A DNA stretch of 54,864 nt from Bacteroidales bacterium (GCA_021740905.1 JAIOYV010000045.1:1-54864), one strand, 5' to 3'; positions 26,238 to 35,610 are shown, counted from the stretch's first letter. Program-made: numbers and translations. The notes: generated from the sequence alone by a model not told the origin.

Positions 26238-26689
26238 TTTTAAATCAGTACAAAAATAGCTTGAAAAATCAGTCTCTGCAAGAATGTGTCGAGAACTAAT
26301 CAGGTTATATGTAATCAAAACCTGTGTGTGTTTCTTTCAACCTTTTATTCCCCCGTCAGTCCCGACTTCATCGGGATCAAGCCGAGGGGACATCCCCCGA
26401 AACATTTTCATCCTCCAAAAGCTATATATTAAGGTTCTAGGGCAATTGAATAAATATTCCTGGTTATGGCAAATTTGATAATAGCTTGAAGCAGAGATTG
26501 TCTCCCCAGGGAGAGAATAAAAGGGTGAACTCTACCAGAGAAAGTTCAAATCATCGAAATTATTGCCTATTGTAAAAAAACAGGGAAGATTAAAAAATCA
26601 CACCCATACGAAATCGGAAGAAAAGGAATGTGGTTGTTGAAAAAGACACTTAAATTAAAGTTAAATGATGGGATTAATGTCTAGTGATT
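26238..26689. other. intergenic region without recognisable gene
   Basis: No coding frame or RNA gene is supported here. A short palindrome, TCCCGACTTCATCGGGA, sits at 26360-26376. The rest is AT-rich. It runs into the palindromic element at 26690. Confidence 0.4.
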
Positions 26690-26849
26690 AATTCATAAGT
26701 TTTTCGTAATGAGAAGTCAAAATGCAAAGAATAAAGGTGAGCGCAGGTTTACGACTCGCAGATGTAGCCATAGTTACATAGAGAATCGTAAAGCGAGCAT
26801 TGCCTTTATTCAAAGTAGTTTGGCTTCGGAATAGATCAACTTATGAATT
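26690..26849. mobile_element. MITE-like long imperfect palindrome
   Basis: 160 bp with 12-bp perfect terminal inverted repeats: AATTCATAAGTT (26690-26701) and AACTTATGAATT (26838-26849). Nested matched segments continue inward: GAAGTCAAAATGC against a GAAGCCAAACTAC complement, then AATAAAGG/CCTTTATT, TTTACGA/TCGTAAA and ATGTA/TACAT. The whole region could form one long cruciform or RNA hairpin. The right end overlaps the last codons and stop of aroK. There is no transposase and no clear target duplication. It could also be a structured 3' RNA element. Confidence 0.5.
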
Positions 26850-27344
26850 ATTTAGGAGCCTCAAAATTTCCTTCACCTGAAATTCCGCCCCGTTTATCGA
26901 ATGCTTAGCTTGTGAATAAAAAACTTCCCGCTCTGCCAGGTTTTGTTTGATGAAGTCAAACAATTCTTCTCTGCTTTTCCCTGCCAACAATGGCCGTTCG
27001 GTTTTTGAATAAAAAAGGCGATGGGCAAGCATGCCGGCATCCATTTTTAGGTAGAAAGAAGTGCCCGCCAGATTCATTTGTTCAAGATTGTCGAAGAAGC
27101 AAGGTGTCCCGCCGCCCGTTGAAAGCACATAGTTGTCGGCTTGCAGGATTTCTGATAGGGTCTCTTTTTCAATTCGCCGGAAGGCATTTTCACCATAATC
27201 AAGAAAAATTACTGGGATGGTTTTACCTGTTCGCTTTTCAATCAAAGGATCCAGATCGAAAAAGGTGAGGTTCATCTTTTGGGCAAGCCTTTTGCCTACT
27301 GTGCTTTTGCCCGATCCCATATATCCAATTAAGAAAATCCGCAT
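26841..27344 (-). CDS. aroK: shikimate kinase
   Basis: AroK phosphorylates shikimate at the 3-hydroxyl in the aromatic amino acid pathway. The 167-residue protein begins MRIFLIGYMGSGKSTVG, with the P-loop GYMGSGKST at 7-15. The substrate-binding FFDLD is at about 29-33, FRRIE follows with the conserved Arg, TGGGTP holds the glycine triplet, and ERPLL lies in the lid. Length and motif spacing are normal. The final residues and stop codon fall inside the terminal repeat of the palindromic element, so the extreme C-terminus may have been set by that element. It is 58 bp downstream of the topoisomerase gene on the same strand and may share its transcript. Confidence 0.93.
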   Translation of the reverse strand: MRIFLIGYMGSGKSTVGKRLAQKMNLTFFDLDPLIEKRTGKTIPVIFLDYGENAFRRIEKETLSEILQADNYVLSTGGGTPCFFDNLEQMNLAGTSFYLKMDAGMLAHRLFYSKTERPLLAGKSREELFDFIKQNLAEREVFYSQAKHSINGAEFQVKEILRLLNNS

Positions 27345-27356
27345 AAAATTATCCTC

Positions 27357-27386
27357 TTAGCGTCTCAGTGCCTTTGCGGCGAAACA
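27357..27386 (-). repeat. degenerate CGCAAAG/GACGCTAAG-type intergenic repeat
   Basis: On the minus strand this reads CGCAAAGGCACTGAGACGC followed by TAAG. It is a version of the CGCAAAGACGCTAAG words scattered between genes in many bacteria. It fills most of the 58-bp gap between aroK and the topoisomerase gene. Function unknown. Confidence 0.4.
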
Positions 27387-27402
27387 GACAGTAGCATCTA
27401 CT

Positions 27403-30234
27403 CTACAAATCCAAGGTCATCTGTCCCGATTTATCAAGCTTTGTCCCAGGTGGAAGTTTTACCTCTTCTTTACCTTTGTTGCGTGTATCTTCGATTTCAA
27501 ATTCTATATCGTCGAAATCCTGTTTCTCCTCCTCTTTCTTCTTACCCTTCTTTTGCTTGGCTTTCTTGACAGGCTTTTCGGGCTCTGGCACTTCGATTTC
27601 ATCTTCATTGTCAATAGAAGCTTCTGAATCTTCAACTTCTATGGCATCTTCGGTATCTTCAACATCTTCGATATCTTCTGGGTCAACGTCTTCTTCGCTT
27701 TGGATTGGCTCTAACCAAATAAATGATTCTGTTTCGAGGGTGGTGATTCGCTTGCCCCTTGCCTTGAATCCTTTAATGGCAATAAACTCGCTGGCATCTA
27801 TCTGTTCGGCAGGCCGGTCTTTATTATGTCCACCATACAATACTTCCAGCACTGGATATTCATCATCGGAAATCAGGATAAGCTTTGATCCGGGATGTTC
27901 TTCGTTGATGAAATACATCTTTTTATCGCTGATCTCTACCTGAAAACGTTTGAGGTAATAGAACTCCTGCTCGCCATCGAAATGAACGGCCGTAAATACC
28001 TTGTCGGCATCGAGTTTCTCAATCCGATTGATGTTGTTGGTGTAATGGTTCGACAGCTCAAACGAGGTAACCCTATAGTAGCCTTCGTTTGAGACTACCA
28101 GGATTTTATCTTCCGGCATAAATTCGCCAAGGTATTTTCCACGGTTCTCGCTGTTGAGGCGGTGAACATCTTCGTCGAACCAAATCTTTCGCCCGCCCAG
28201 AGTAGAAAGGCCTTTTTCTTTTAGGCTGATGCGGTGAACATCGTGCTTGGTGAGGGTATTGCCATTCGATGCCCGTCCTTTGATGGCCAGTTTGCCAAAG
28301 TCAACCTCGAAACTGAGGCGGCGCAGTTTCGATTTGGGCTTTAACACAACCCTCAATACTTCTGCCTCGCCATTGGGGTTGGCCGTGAAATAAGCGATCC
28401 GGCTACCTTCGGTGCCTTTGGTAATATCGTATTCCTTGTCGCGGGTGATCCCTTTAACGAAAAAGCGTTTCATCATAAAAGGCCCATAGCGACCATCTTT
28501 ATACACCACATTATAAATAGTTCGTGTGTCGTTTGGCTTGAAAACAGTTGCATGGATAATGTCCTTCCCCACAAAGGATTTGTCGGCCACCTTCGTGATC
28601 AGATATTTTCCATCTCTGCGAAAAACGATAATGTCGTCGATGTCGGAACAATCGCACACGAATTCTTCCTTTTTCAGGCCTGTGCCAATGAAACCTTCTT
28701 TCCAGTTGATGTATAATTTTTCGTTGGCCACCACCACTTTTGTGGCTACAATGGTGTCGAAATTCCGGATTTCGGTTTTGCGTTCGCGGCCCTTTCCGTA
28801 TTTCTCTTTTATCCTTTCAAAATATGAAATCGTGTAAGGGATAATGTGTTCGAGATTGTAATTTACCTGTTCAATTTCATCCTCGATGGATTTAATGTGG
28901 TCGTCGGCCTTGAAAGAGTCGAAGCGGGAAATCCGTTTGATTTTAATTTCGGTCAACCGGATAATGTCATCACGGGTTACCTCCCGGCGCAAAAGATTCT
29001 TATAAGGATCAAGTCCTTTGTCGATGGCTTCGATAATCGCCTCGAAGGTTTCGCACTCTTCAATATCGCGGTAGATTCGTTTTTCGATGAAAAGTTTTTC
29101 GAGCGAGGCAAAATGCCAACCTTCTTCCAACTCCGCTTTCTTAATTTCAAGTTCACGGCGAAGCAATCCAACAGTGCGGTCGGTATTGATTTTCAGGATT
29201 TCAGTTACCCCAAGAAAGCGGGGATGTTCTTGCTCAATAATACAGGCATTAGGAGAAATGGATACCTCACAATCGGTAAAAGCATACAGGGCATCGATGG
29301 TTTTATCGGACGAAACACCGGGTGCGAGATAAACCATGATCTCTACATTTTCGGCAGTGTTGTCGTCAATTTTTTTGATTTTTATTTTGCCCTTTTCGTT
29401 GGCTTTCAGCACCGATTCGATAAGCACCGAGGTGGTTTTCCCATACGGGATTTCGCGGATCACCAAGGTTTTATTGTCGATTTTCTCGATACGTGCCCGC
29501 ACTTTTACATTACCTCCGCGGAGTCCATCGTTGTACCGCGACACATCGATAAGCCCACCGGTAGGAAAATCGGGGAATAGCTCAAAATCTTCCTCTTTCA
29601 AGTGGGCAATGGAAGCATCAATAAGCTCCAGGAAATTATGAGGCAGCACTTTAGAAGCCAGGCCTACAGCAATCCCTTCCACGCCTTGCGCCAAGAGCAA
29701 TGGGAATTTTACCGGCAGGGTAATCGGTTCTTTGTTGCGGCCATCGTAAGTGGCTTTCCATTCCGTGGTTTTGGGATCGAACACTACTTCGCTGGCAAAT
29801 TTCGACAAACGGGCTTCGATGTAACGGGGAGCTGCAGCACTGTCGCCGGTGTGTATGTTGCCCCAGTTTCCCTGGGTGTCGATTAAAATATCCTTTTGCC
29901 CGAGCTGCACCAAGGCATCGCCAATGGAGGCATCGCCATGTGGGTGAAATTGCATGGTATGCCCAATTAGGTTGGCCACTTTGTTGTAGCGGCCATCGTC
30001 GAGGCGTTTCATGGAATGAAGGATGCGGCGCTGAACGGGCTTCAACCCATCGTCGATATGGGGCACGGCACGCTCCAGAATCACATAAGATGCGTAGTCG
30101 AGAAACCATTCCTTGTACATGCCCGAGAGGTGCACAATTTTATGTGGCCCTCCTGCTTGTGGATTGTTCAGATCACCTGTGTTTTCTTCCTGCTTTTCTT
30201 CGTGTCCCGGTACTATCTCTTTATCCTTGTCCAT
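27403..30234 (-). CDS. parC: DNA topoisomerase IV subunit A (ParC/GyrA family)
   Basis: 943 residues. This type IIA topoisomerase subunit cuts and rejoins DNA. The breakage-reunion domain has DGLKPVQRRILHSM (about 62-75), the HPHGD motif (97-101) and the catalytic tyrosine Tyr138 in AAPRYIEARLS. A coiled region follows (about 400-490). The C-terminal DNA-wrapping region is beta-pinwheel-like, with no GyrA-box that I can see (QxRRGG-type word absent), which favours ParC over GyrA. The last 100 or so residues form an Asp/Glu-rich tail followed by Lys/Glu-rich sequence, an unusual appendage. The parE/gyrB partner is not in the window. It starts at 30234 with MDKDKEIVPG. Confidence 0.82.
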   Translation of the reverse strand: MDKDKEIVPGHEEKQEENTGDLNNPQAGGPHKIVHLSGMYKEWFLDYASYVILERAVPHIDDGLKPVQRRILHSMKRLDDGRYNKVANLIGHTMQFHPHGDASIGDALVQLGQKDILIDTQGNWGNIHTGDSAAAPRYIEARLSKFASEVVFDPKTTEWKATYDGRNKEPITLPVKFPLLLAQGVEGIAVGLASKVLPHNFLELIDASIAHLKEEDFELFPDFPTGGLIDVSRYNDGLRGGNVKVRARIEKIDNKTLVIREIPYGKTTSVLIESVLKANEKGKIKIKKIDDNTAENVEIMVYLAPGVSSDKTIDALYAFTDCEVSISPNACIIEQEHPRFLGVTEILKINTDRTVGLLRRELEIKKAELEEGWHFASLEKLFIEKRIYRDIEECETFEAIIEAIDKGLDPYKNLLRREVTRDDIIRLTEIKIKRISRFDSFKADDHIKSIEDEIEQVNYNLEHIIPYTISYFERIKEKYGKGRERKTEIRNFDTIVATKVVVANEKLYINWKEGFIGTGLKKEEFVCDCSDIDDIIVFRRDGKYLITKVADKSFVGKDIIHATVFKPNDTRTIYNVVYKDGRYGPFMMKRFFVKGITRDKEYDITKGTEGSRIAYFTANPNGEAEVLRVVLKPKSKLRRLSFEVDFGKLAIKGRASNGNTLTKHDVHRISLKEKGLSTLGGRKIWFDEDVHRLNSENRGKYLGEFMPEDKILVVSNEGYYRVTSFELSNHYTNNINRIEKLDADKVFTAVHFDGEQEFYYLKRFQVEISDKKMYFINEEHPGSKLILISDDEYPVLEVLYGGHNKDRPAEQIDASEFIAIKGFKARGKRITTLETESFIWLEPIQSEEDVDPEDIEDVEDTEDAIEVEDSEASIDNEDEIEVPEPEKPVKKAKQKKGKKKEEEKQDFDDIEFEIEDTRNKGKEEVKLPPGTKLDKSGQMTLDL

Positions 30235-30503
30235 TTTTGTTGTGCCAATATCATTTTTTGATTCAGATCATCCAACTCAACAAAAACTATTCAATTGGAT
30301 GAAACGTGCAAATATAATGAATATCAACCGTTCGGATATGGGCTGTTGATAAGTTGTGTTTGCGGTTAATAATCTTTCAATGCTTCCATGTGGCAATAAA
30401 GAATCACCGCACAGCAAAGAATATCAAATCAGAATGGGATGAGTTATTTTGAATTTTTCACTTATCGAGATTTCACAATCACAATTTTCGTTGAAAACCT
30501 ACA

Positions 30504-32306
30504 TCATTCGTTCAAATCCGGTTTTTCGCTTTCCTTTTTCTGAAACAGGTTCCGAAAGTGTGACACTGAAAACCTGATCAATTTTTTATTGATCAGATAG
30601 TGGACTACTTTGTGCTCGACCCAATGGTGGAAAGGTAGGAGCAGTGCAATCAGGAATATTTTGATCAGTAAGATTTTCCAGGGTTCGCCATGGGTAAAGT
30701 GGTGGATTTTTTCGTCAGCCACCAAAATAATAAACTCAAACAAAAAAATAAATGAAAAGAAACCCAAAACCTGGATGGCCCATTTAGGCACCTTAAAACT
30801 GCCGAGCAAAATCAGGATCAGAAAAATAACTAAAATCCCTATTACCATAGCCATATATTGCAGGTTGTGCCTTCGGATGGTTTGTTGCATTTCCTGTTCT
30901 TCCAGCATTTGGCGTTGCTGGGTTTCGTGGTTTATTTCGAGCATCAGCAGTTTGCCCTTTTCTGCAAGTTTGTTGATGCTATCGTTGAGTTGCTTGCTAT
31001 TGGACGCGAAATGCCAGGCTTTCTCAAAATTTTTATCTTCAACATATAATTTTTCCAAGTACACAGAAGCTTCGAGCATATACCCCAGGAAATTGGCCTC
31101 CTGGGCTAGATCATACGCTTTTTTCAATTGCTCGATAGCTTGTTTTGGCTCATTCATCCGAATGAAAAACTGCCCATACCTGAGATGAAAATGAGACCTT
31201 AAAATGAAATTTGGATCGCTGTTCAAAAGTTCTTCGGCGTTCTTAAAATAATAGTTAGCGGAATCAATCTGGCTTTCTTCTTCACTGAAATAAGCTTTCA
31301 GCCGGTAATAAAACGGAAGGGAGCTTTTTTTGAGACTCTCAAATTCTTCGGGGTGTTGTATGGTGTAAAACTGTTTCAGTAGGTCAATCCTGTCGAGCTT
31401 TATCAAAATAGACCGGTAAAGCGATAATGTAAATTCCTTCAACCGTACCTGATTGTGGTGCGAGGCAAAATCGAGGATATGTTTAACCGCATTTTCGTTG
31501 ATCCGTGCTTCGTCGCTTTCAAGGTTGATTACCAGAAGGTTGTATTGGACCCACATCAGTGCCAACGAATCGATGGGCGAATGATTGGTGATTAGTTCAG
31601 CTTCCATGAGTTTGTAACTGGCAGCTTTTGAGTGTAGATTAGTGACCCTATAAAAATCGGACAATTGAGAATAGCACATTATGGTCAACCGACGGTTTTC
31701 GGTTTTCCTTGAGATTTTAGTTGCAAGTAGGTAATTCCTAAAAGCTTCGATTTTCTGGTTGTTCCCTTCGAGGCTCCGGCCAATCATCAGGTAACTTTCC
31801 GCAATCTTTGATTCATCGTTTAGGTCGCGGGCAATTGTAATGGCACTGTAGGCCGAGATAAGTGCATTGTGAAAATCGTAATCCGACAAATACACATTGG
31901 TCAGGTTCATGGTGCTTTGCCATGCCCATTCCTGATCTTGTTGTTCAAGGCTCAATTGTTTCGCTGCCAGGGCATACTTCAATGCTTTTTTATTGAACAA
32001 GGCAAGATCCACATTTTCCAAATAGTTGCTGTACGCTATCAGAATCAGGTCGGGCCTAAAGGTCGACAAGGCAAGTACAACAGCAAGTTCGGAAACACTG
32101 TCGGCCCGGATTCGGTCGTACAAAGTAGTGTTAAATTCAATGCTGAGCTTGCACAAACTGTCAATGCGCTCATGATCCTTGTCTTTGACTGTAATTTCGT
32201 GCTTTTGAACATTTTTGTCGCTTTCGCTGTTTGATGCCAGTGAACTGGAAAGGTTACAGCTTAACAAAACAAAAATGAACAAAAGGATGTAGTTTCTTTT
32301 CAACAT
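30504..32306 (-). CDS. TPR protein with C-terminal membrane segments
   Basis: About 600 residues. The start was set at ATG 32306, since the upstream in-frame start is a TTG. It opens with an export signal (LLFIFVLLSCNLSSS); the Cys could be a lipobox, but the following residues are also consistent with an ordinary signal. A long helical region with tetratricopeptide-like repeats runs from about 55 to 430. A short coiled coil (about 440-475) leads to three hydrophobic segments (about 478-498, 505-530, 545-565) and a basic tail. In Bacteroidota such TPR-coil-TM proteins usually carry a kinase or LuxR output, but none is present here. Function unknown; a periplasmic scaffold tethered to the inner membrane is inferred. 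Confidence 0.7.
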   Translation of the reverse strand: MLKRNYILLFIFVLLSCNLSSSLASNSESDKNVQKHEITVKDKDHERIDSLCKLSIEFNTTLYDRIRADSVSELAVVLALSTFRPDLILIAYSNYLENVDLALFNKKALKYALAAKQLSLEQQDQEWAWQSTMNLTNVYLSDYDFHNALISAYSAITIARDLNDESKIAESYLMIGRSLEGNNQKIEAFRNYLLATKISRKTENRRLTIMCYSQLSDFYRVTNLHSKAASYKLMEAELITNHSPIDSLALMWVQYNLLVINLESDEARINENAVKHILDFASHHNQVRLKEFTLSLYRSILIKLDRIDLLKQFYTIQHPEEFESLKKSSLPFYYRLKAYFSEEESQIDSANYYFKNAEELLNSDPNFILRSHFHLRYGQFFIRMNEPKQAIEQLKKAYDLAQEANFLGYMLEASVYLEKLYVEDKNFEKAWHFASNSKQLNDSINKLAEKGKLLMLEINHETQQRQMLEEQEMQQTIRRHNLQYMAMVIGILVIFLILILLGSFKVPKWAIQVLGFFSFIFLFEFIILVADEKIHHFTHGEPWKILLIKIFLIALLLPFHHWVEHKVVHYLINKKLIRFSVSHFRNLFQKKESEKPDLNE

Positions 32307-32364
32307 AAAACAAAGCAATTATGTAAAATTAATGCGGAAAACTATTAATAATGATTCTTAGTAA

Positions 32365-32372
32365 CAAAAATA
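32365..32372 (-). promoter_or_regulatory. -7 element of the TPR gene
   Basis: On the minus strand this reads TATTTTTG, an exact TAnnTTTG match, 59 bp before the ATG at 32306. No strong -33 box. Confidence 0.4.
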
Positions 32373-32428
32373 AAACTACATTAGCATAAAAACTTATTAA
32401 CTAAATTCATACTAAAAACTACAAAACT

Positions 32429-32854
32429 ATGAAAATTAAAAACTTAAGGAGAACCGTACTGACTTTTACATTGGGTGCTTTTTTTGGAATATCACTTATT
32501 GCATCTTATTCTTTTATCAGCAATAGTCCACAACAAAGGACAACTGATGAAATTCAAACCGTCGATAGCAATTCAGCCCAATCATTAACTTCGAAGTACC
32601 AAGCATCTGCATCACAATTTAACGACGTGCTGAAAGGGTTTACCATAAACCTGGAGCAACTTGATGTCATGAACCGTCTAAATAGTGAAAACAGGAATCT
32701 TTCCGGTTTCAGAATTTATCTCGGAGAAAATACTTCCGGTGGTCAGGTAAGTGTAATATATGGGGTTGATCAATATGGTCATGATTCACAGGCGAATTCC
32801 ATTTATACCACAGGTCTTTCACAGTCAGGCCCGTGCCCTCCTGTTTGCGATTGA
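32429..32854 (+). CDS. small exported protein of unknown function
   Basis: 141 residues, not recognised. An N-terminal basic stretch (MKIKNLRR) and a hydrophobic segment (about 10-30) form a signal peptide or anchor. The middle (about 35-85) is Ser/Gln/Asn-rich with weak helical character. The end has FRIYLGENTSGGQVSVIYGVD, reminiscent of short beta-hairpin proteins, and finishes GPCPPVCD with two cysteines that could form a disulfide. It is transcribed divergently from the TPR membrane protein and ends before a convergent hairpin. The lack of homology I can name, together with an obvious export signal, suggests a lineage-specific envelope protein. Confidence 0.6.
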   Translation: MKIKNLRRTVLTFTLGAFFGISLIASYSFISNSPQQRTTDEIQTVDSNSAQSLTSKYQASASQFNDVLKGFTINLEQLDVMNRLNSENRNLSGFRIYLGENTSGGQVSVIYGVDQYGHDSQANSIYTTGLSQSGPCPPVCD

Positions 32855-32960
32855 TGGGATAAGCAAAGATTTTGTAATTCAGAAAGATCAGAAATCTAAG
32901 ATGGATTTCTGGGGAACTATAATTTTCCCTATTATGATGATTGTCTGAAAATGGTCATGC

Positions 32961-33046
32961 ATGCACGAATTGCTACAATAAACACAAATAAATCAATCCA
33001 TGGATTGATTTATTTGTGTTTATTGACGTGTTTCAAGTTCGTGCAT
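32961..33046. terminator. 50-bp perfect palindrome within an 86-bp inverted repeat
   Basis: Bases 32976-33000 and 33001-33025 are perfect inverted copies with no spacer, ending CAATAAACAC on the left and GTGTTTATTG on the right. Outside it ATGCACGAA (32961-32969) pairs with TTCGTGCAT (33038-33046). It lies between convergent genes and is the obvious terminator for both. Its length and zero spacer are unusual for that role. Confidence 0.6.
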
Positions 33047-33117
33047 TCGTGGCTTACCTTTTAACACACTTAATACACTGGGGAATTCTGTCGTGTTCCT
33101 CGTCTTTCTTGCGGGCT

Positions 33118-34278
33118 CTATCTCCGTATCGAAGCAATTTCTTCAACAGCTGCAATGGCCTGGTCAATTTCATCTTCAATGGTAAAAGGCCCGATGCTGA
33201 AACGAACGGTCCCGTGAATATCGACCGTGCCGATGCCTTCGTGTACCAATGGGGCACAGTGCAATCCGGTGCGGCAGGCAATATTGTAATCCACATCCAA
33301 CATTACGCCTACATCTCCTGCCTCAAAACCTTTTATGTTGAAACAGAGAACCGGGTTTTGGTTTTCGATGCTATCGGCACAATAGGTGGTGACCCCTTCG
33401 ATGGCTTGCAAACCAATACGAAGTTTTTCCCAGAGGGCCATTTCCTTGTTATGTAGATTCGCGATCCCATGTTCATTTACCCACTTTACCCCGGCATTTA
33501 AGCCTGCCACCCCCACCAGGTTCAAGGTGCCACATTCGAGTCGATAAGGAAATTCATCCAAATGCGTTTTTACTGCCGAGCGCACACCTGTTCCGCCAAA
33601 GCGCGTGCCTCGCACAGGCAGGCCTTCCACCACATACGATCCGCCAATCCCGGTAGGCCCCATCAGGCATTTATGGCCGGTAAACACATAGGCATCAATG
33701 TTCATGGCTTTAATATCGACCGGGACTGCACCCGCACTTTGGCTGCCATCCACTATAAAATAAACCCCCATTTCGCGGCATATTTTTCCGATTTCGGCTA
33801 CCGGCTGTATGGTGCCAATCACATTCGAGCAATGGTTAACCACCACCATTTTGGTGTTTTTCTTTATCGCTTTGCGTATATCTTCGGGATTTACATACCC
33901 GTATTTGTCGAAAGGAATGTAGGTCAATTCGATAGTGCCGTCTTGCTCTAAATGGTACAGTGGACGCAAAACCGAGTTGTGTTCCAGGTTTGTGGTGATC
34001 ACATGGTCGCCTTTTTCGGCCATGCCTTGCAGGATCATATTCAAGGAATCACTGGCATTATAACTGAAAGTCAGATAGTCAGGATTGCCGCCATTGAAAA
34101 GTTCGGTCAACAACCTGCGGGTTGCACCTACCATTTCCTCCGCCTCGATGGCTGCATCGAATCCCGAGCGGCCCGGGTTTACACCATTGTTCCGGTAAAA
34201 ACTATCCATGTAGGAATATACTTCTTCAGGTTTGGGAAAGGAGGTAGCTGAATTATCAAGATAAATTAATTTGCTCAT
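33118..34278 (-). CDS. cysteine desulfurase-like class V aminotransferase
   Basis: 386 residues. PLP-dependent enzymes of this type take sulfur from cysteine (or selenium from selenocysteine) as an enzyme persulfide. It opens with YLDNSATSFPKPEEV. Residues of the PLP site are SYNASDSLN, the His in LEHNSVLRP, the Asp in VDGSQSAG and the Schiff-base Lys203 in FTGHKCLMGPTG. Cys342 in CRTGLHCAP is the predicted persulfide-carrying cysteine. The sequence looks like the 'cysteine desulfurase family protein' branch (TIGR01977 type) more than like IscS. It is the last gene of a tight group: the DsrK-like gene ends 12 bp upstream. It may therefore load sulfur onto DsrC, an inference from context. Confidence 0.88.
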   Translation of the reverse strand: MSKLIYLDNSATSFPKPEEVYSYMDSFYRNNGVNPGRSGFDAAIEAEEMVGATRRLLTELFNGGNPDYLTFSYNASDSLNMILQGMAEKGDHVITTNLEHNSVLRPLYHLEQDGTIELTYIPFDKYGYVNPEDIRKAIKKNTKMVVVNHCSNVIGTIQPVAEIGKICREMGVYFIVDGSQSAGAVPVDIKAMNIDAYVFTGHKCLMGPTGIGGSYVVEGLPVRGTRFGGTGVRSAVKTHLDEFPYRLECGTLNLVGVAGLNAGVKWVNEHGIANLHNKEMALWEKLRIGLQAIEGVTTYCADSIENQNPVLCFNIKGFEAGDVGVMLDVDYNIACRTGLHCAPLVHEGIGTVDIHGTVRFSIGPFTIEDEIDQAIAAVEEIASIRR

Positions 34279-34290
34279 GGTTTTATTTTT

Positions 34291-35598
34291 TTATTCTGAT
34301 TTTGATTCCAGTACAATGGCATCGGCCACAATTTCGGCAATGGTCTTAATTTGCACGTTCAACTTAAAAGTGATGTTAATTTGAGTAAGTTGATCGACAC
34401 AGTTATGGCAGGGTGTAGCAACAATTACAGCCCCGGTTTTTCTGATTTGTTCGGCTTTTATGTCGGCAATCTTCAAGCGACGGTCGTTGTACTCGCTCAT
34501 GGCCAATTGACCGCCACCACCGCCGCAGCAATAGTTGTCGATGCCGTGCGGGGTCATTTCAACAAAATTCTTTACGGCTTTGCTTAAAATGTAACGTTGC
34601 TCTTTCCAAATGCCACCCGTTCGGGCGAGGTTGCAGGGATCATGCAAGGTAACTATTTGAGGCACTTTTTCAGGGTCTACCTTGATCCTCCCCTCACGGA
34701 TATATTGGGCCATCAGCTCCACCGAAGTCATTACATCGAAATGATATTCCTTTTGAAGATAGTTTGGACCCTCCCACCGAAATGCCCTTGACCCGTGACC
34801 ACATTCGGCAAGGATACATTTCTTGGCCTGCATGTTTTCCATCTCATCGTAAAGGCGTTGGGCAATTATTTTTGCCTCTTCGTTGTGGTTGGTATAGTAA
34901 GCGTAGTTGGTAATGTCGTACATTTTGGTGGAAATGGTCCAGCTTTCCTTGGCCGCATAAAACACCTTTGCCATGGCCGAAATCGACAATGGGAAAAACT
35001 TAGGCTCGCGGGGGTTCAGGGTATAAAGCAGATCTTTCCCTTTTTCATTCAGAGGGATGGTGGCAGTATTGTCGTCCACCTCAAACTGAAGGTCTTCGTT
35101 CAACCATTCGAGGGTTTCCACAAAATCTTCGTTGGAAATGCTCATGTTGTTCCCCGAAACAAGGGCTGCATTTACGGTCGATTGCAAGGTTTCAGGAATG
35201 TATCCCATTTGGGCCAGCATCTCACGGCCTTTTTTTATCACATACGAAATATCGACCCCGACAGAACAATGCGACACACAACGACCACACACGGTGCAGG
35301 TGCCAAATAACAAGTCCACCATTTCTACCACTGTATCCTCGTCGAGTGTGCGTGCACCTACCAATCCGGGAGCAACTTTCCCGGTGAAGGTGTTGTACTT
35401 TTTATAAATCGACGAAACGATATCGACTTTTTTTGCCGGGATATTTTTTTCCTGTGGATCGGTGAGGTAATAAATGCAGGTCTTGGCGCATAGGCCGCAG
35501 CGAACACAACTGTTCAGATGTGTCAATAGTTTGCTATCGTGGTGATCGTTTAAAACCGCGAGGCCTTTTTCAATTTTTTCTTTCGTTAATGTTTCCAT
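34291..35598 (-). CDS. DsrK/HdrD/TmcB-like iron-sulfur oxidoreductase
   Basis: 435 residues, cytoplasmic side of a membrane redox complex. Two ferredoxin-type clusters are bound by CVRCGLCAKTC (Cys31, 34, 37, 41) and CTVCGRCVSHC (Cys101, 104, 107, 111). The C-terminal half holds one CCG domain, read as HDPCNLARTGG, NYCCGGGGGQLAM and the later VATPCHNC. In DsrK and HdrD this domain binds the special [4Fe-4S] cluster that cleaves disulfides. In sulfate reducers DsrK reduces the DsrC trisulfide or disulfide. Here the DsrM-like subunit lies 12 bp upstream and a DsrC gene close by, so the same partner is likely. Confidence 0.9.
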   Translation of the reverse strand: METLTKEKIEKGLAVLNDHHDSKLLTHLNSCVRCGLCAKTCIYYLTDPQEKNIPAKKVDIVSSIYKKYNTFTGKVAPGLVGARTLDEDTVVEMVDLLFGTCTVCGRCVSHCSVGVDISYVIKKGREMLAQMGYIPETLQSTVNAALVSGNNMSISNEDFVETLEWLNEDLQFEVDDNTATIPLNEKGKDLLYTLNPREPKFFPLSISAMAKVFYAAKESWTISTKMYDITNYAYYTNHNEEAKIIAQRLYDEMENMQAKKCILAECGHGSRAFRWEGPNYLQKEYHFDVMTSVELMAQYIREGRIKVDPEKVPQIVTLHDPCNLARTGGIWKEQRYILSKAVKNFVEMTPHGIDNYCCGGGGGQLAMSEYNDRRLKIADIKAEQIRKTGAVIVATPCHNCVDQLTQINITFKLNVQIKTIAEIVADAIVLESKSE

Positions 35599-35610
35599 GG
35601 TTGTAGATTT

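Noticed and set aside
26360-26376. TCCCGACTTCATCGGGA palindrome
   Set aside because: A short hairpin with no T-run and no adjacent gene end. It looks like one of the common small intergenic palindromes of this phylum, so I did not call it a terminator.
28846-29580. 244-codon open frame on the plus strand opposite parC
   Set aside because: It lies wholly antisense to the well-conserved topoisomerase core, has no recognisable domain and reads as the complementary shadow of that gene.
34291-35598. Glycolate oxidase or lactate utilisation iron-sulfur subunit (GlcF/LutA) as identity for the DsrK-like protein
   Set aside because: GlcF/LutA also carry CCG-type domains, but the NarI-type membrane gene directly upstream and the nearby dsrC fit DsrK/HdrD/TmcB better.
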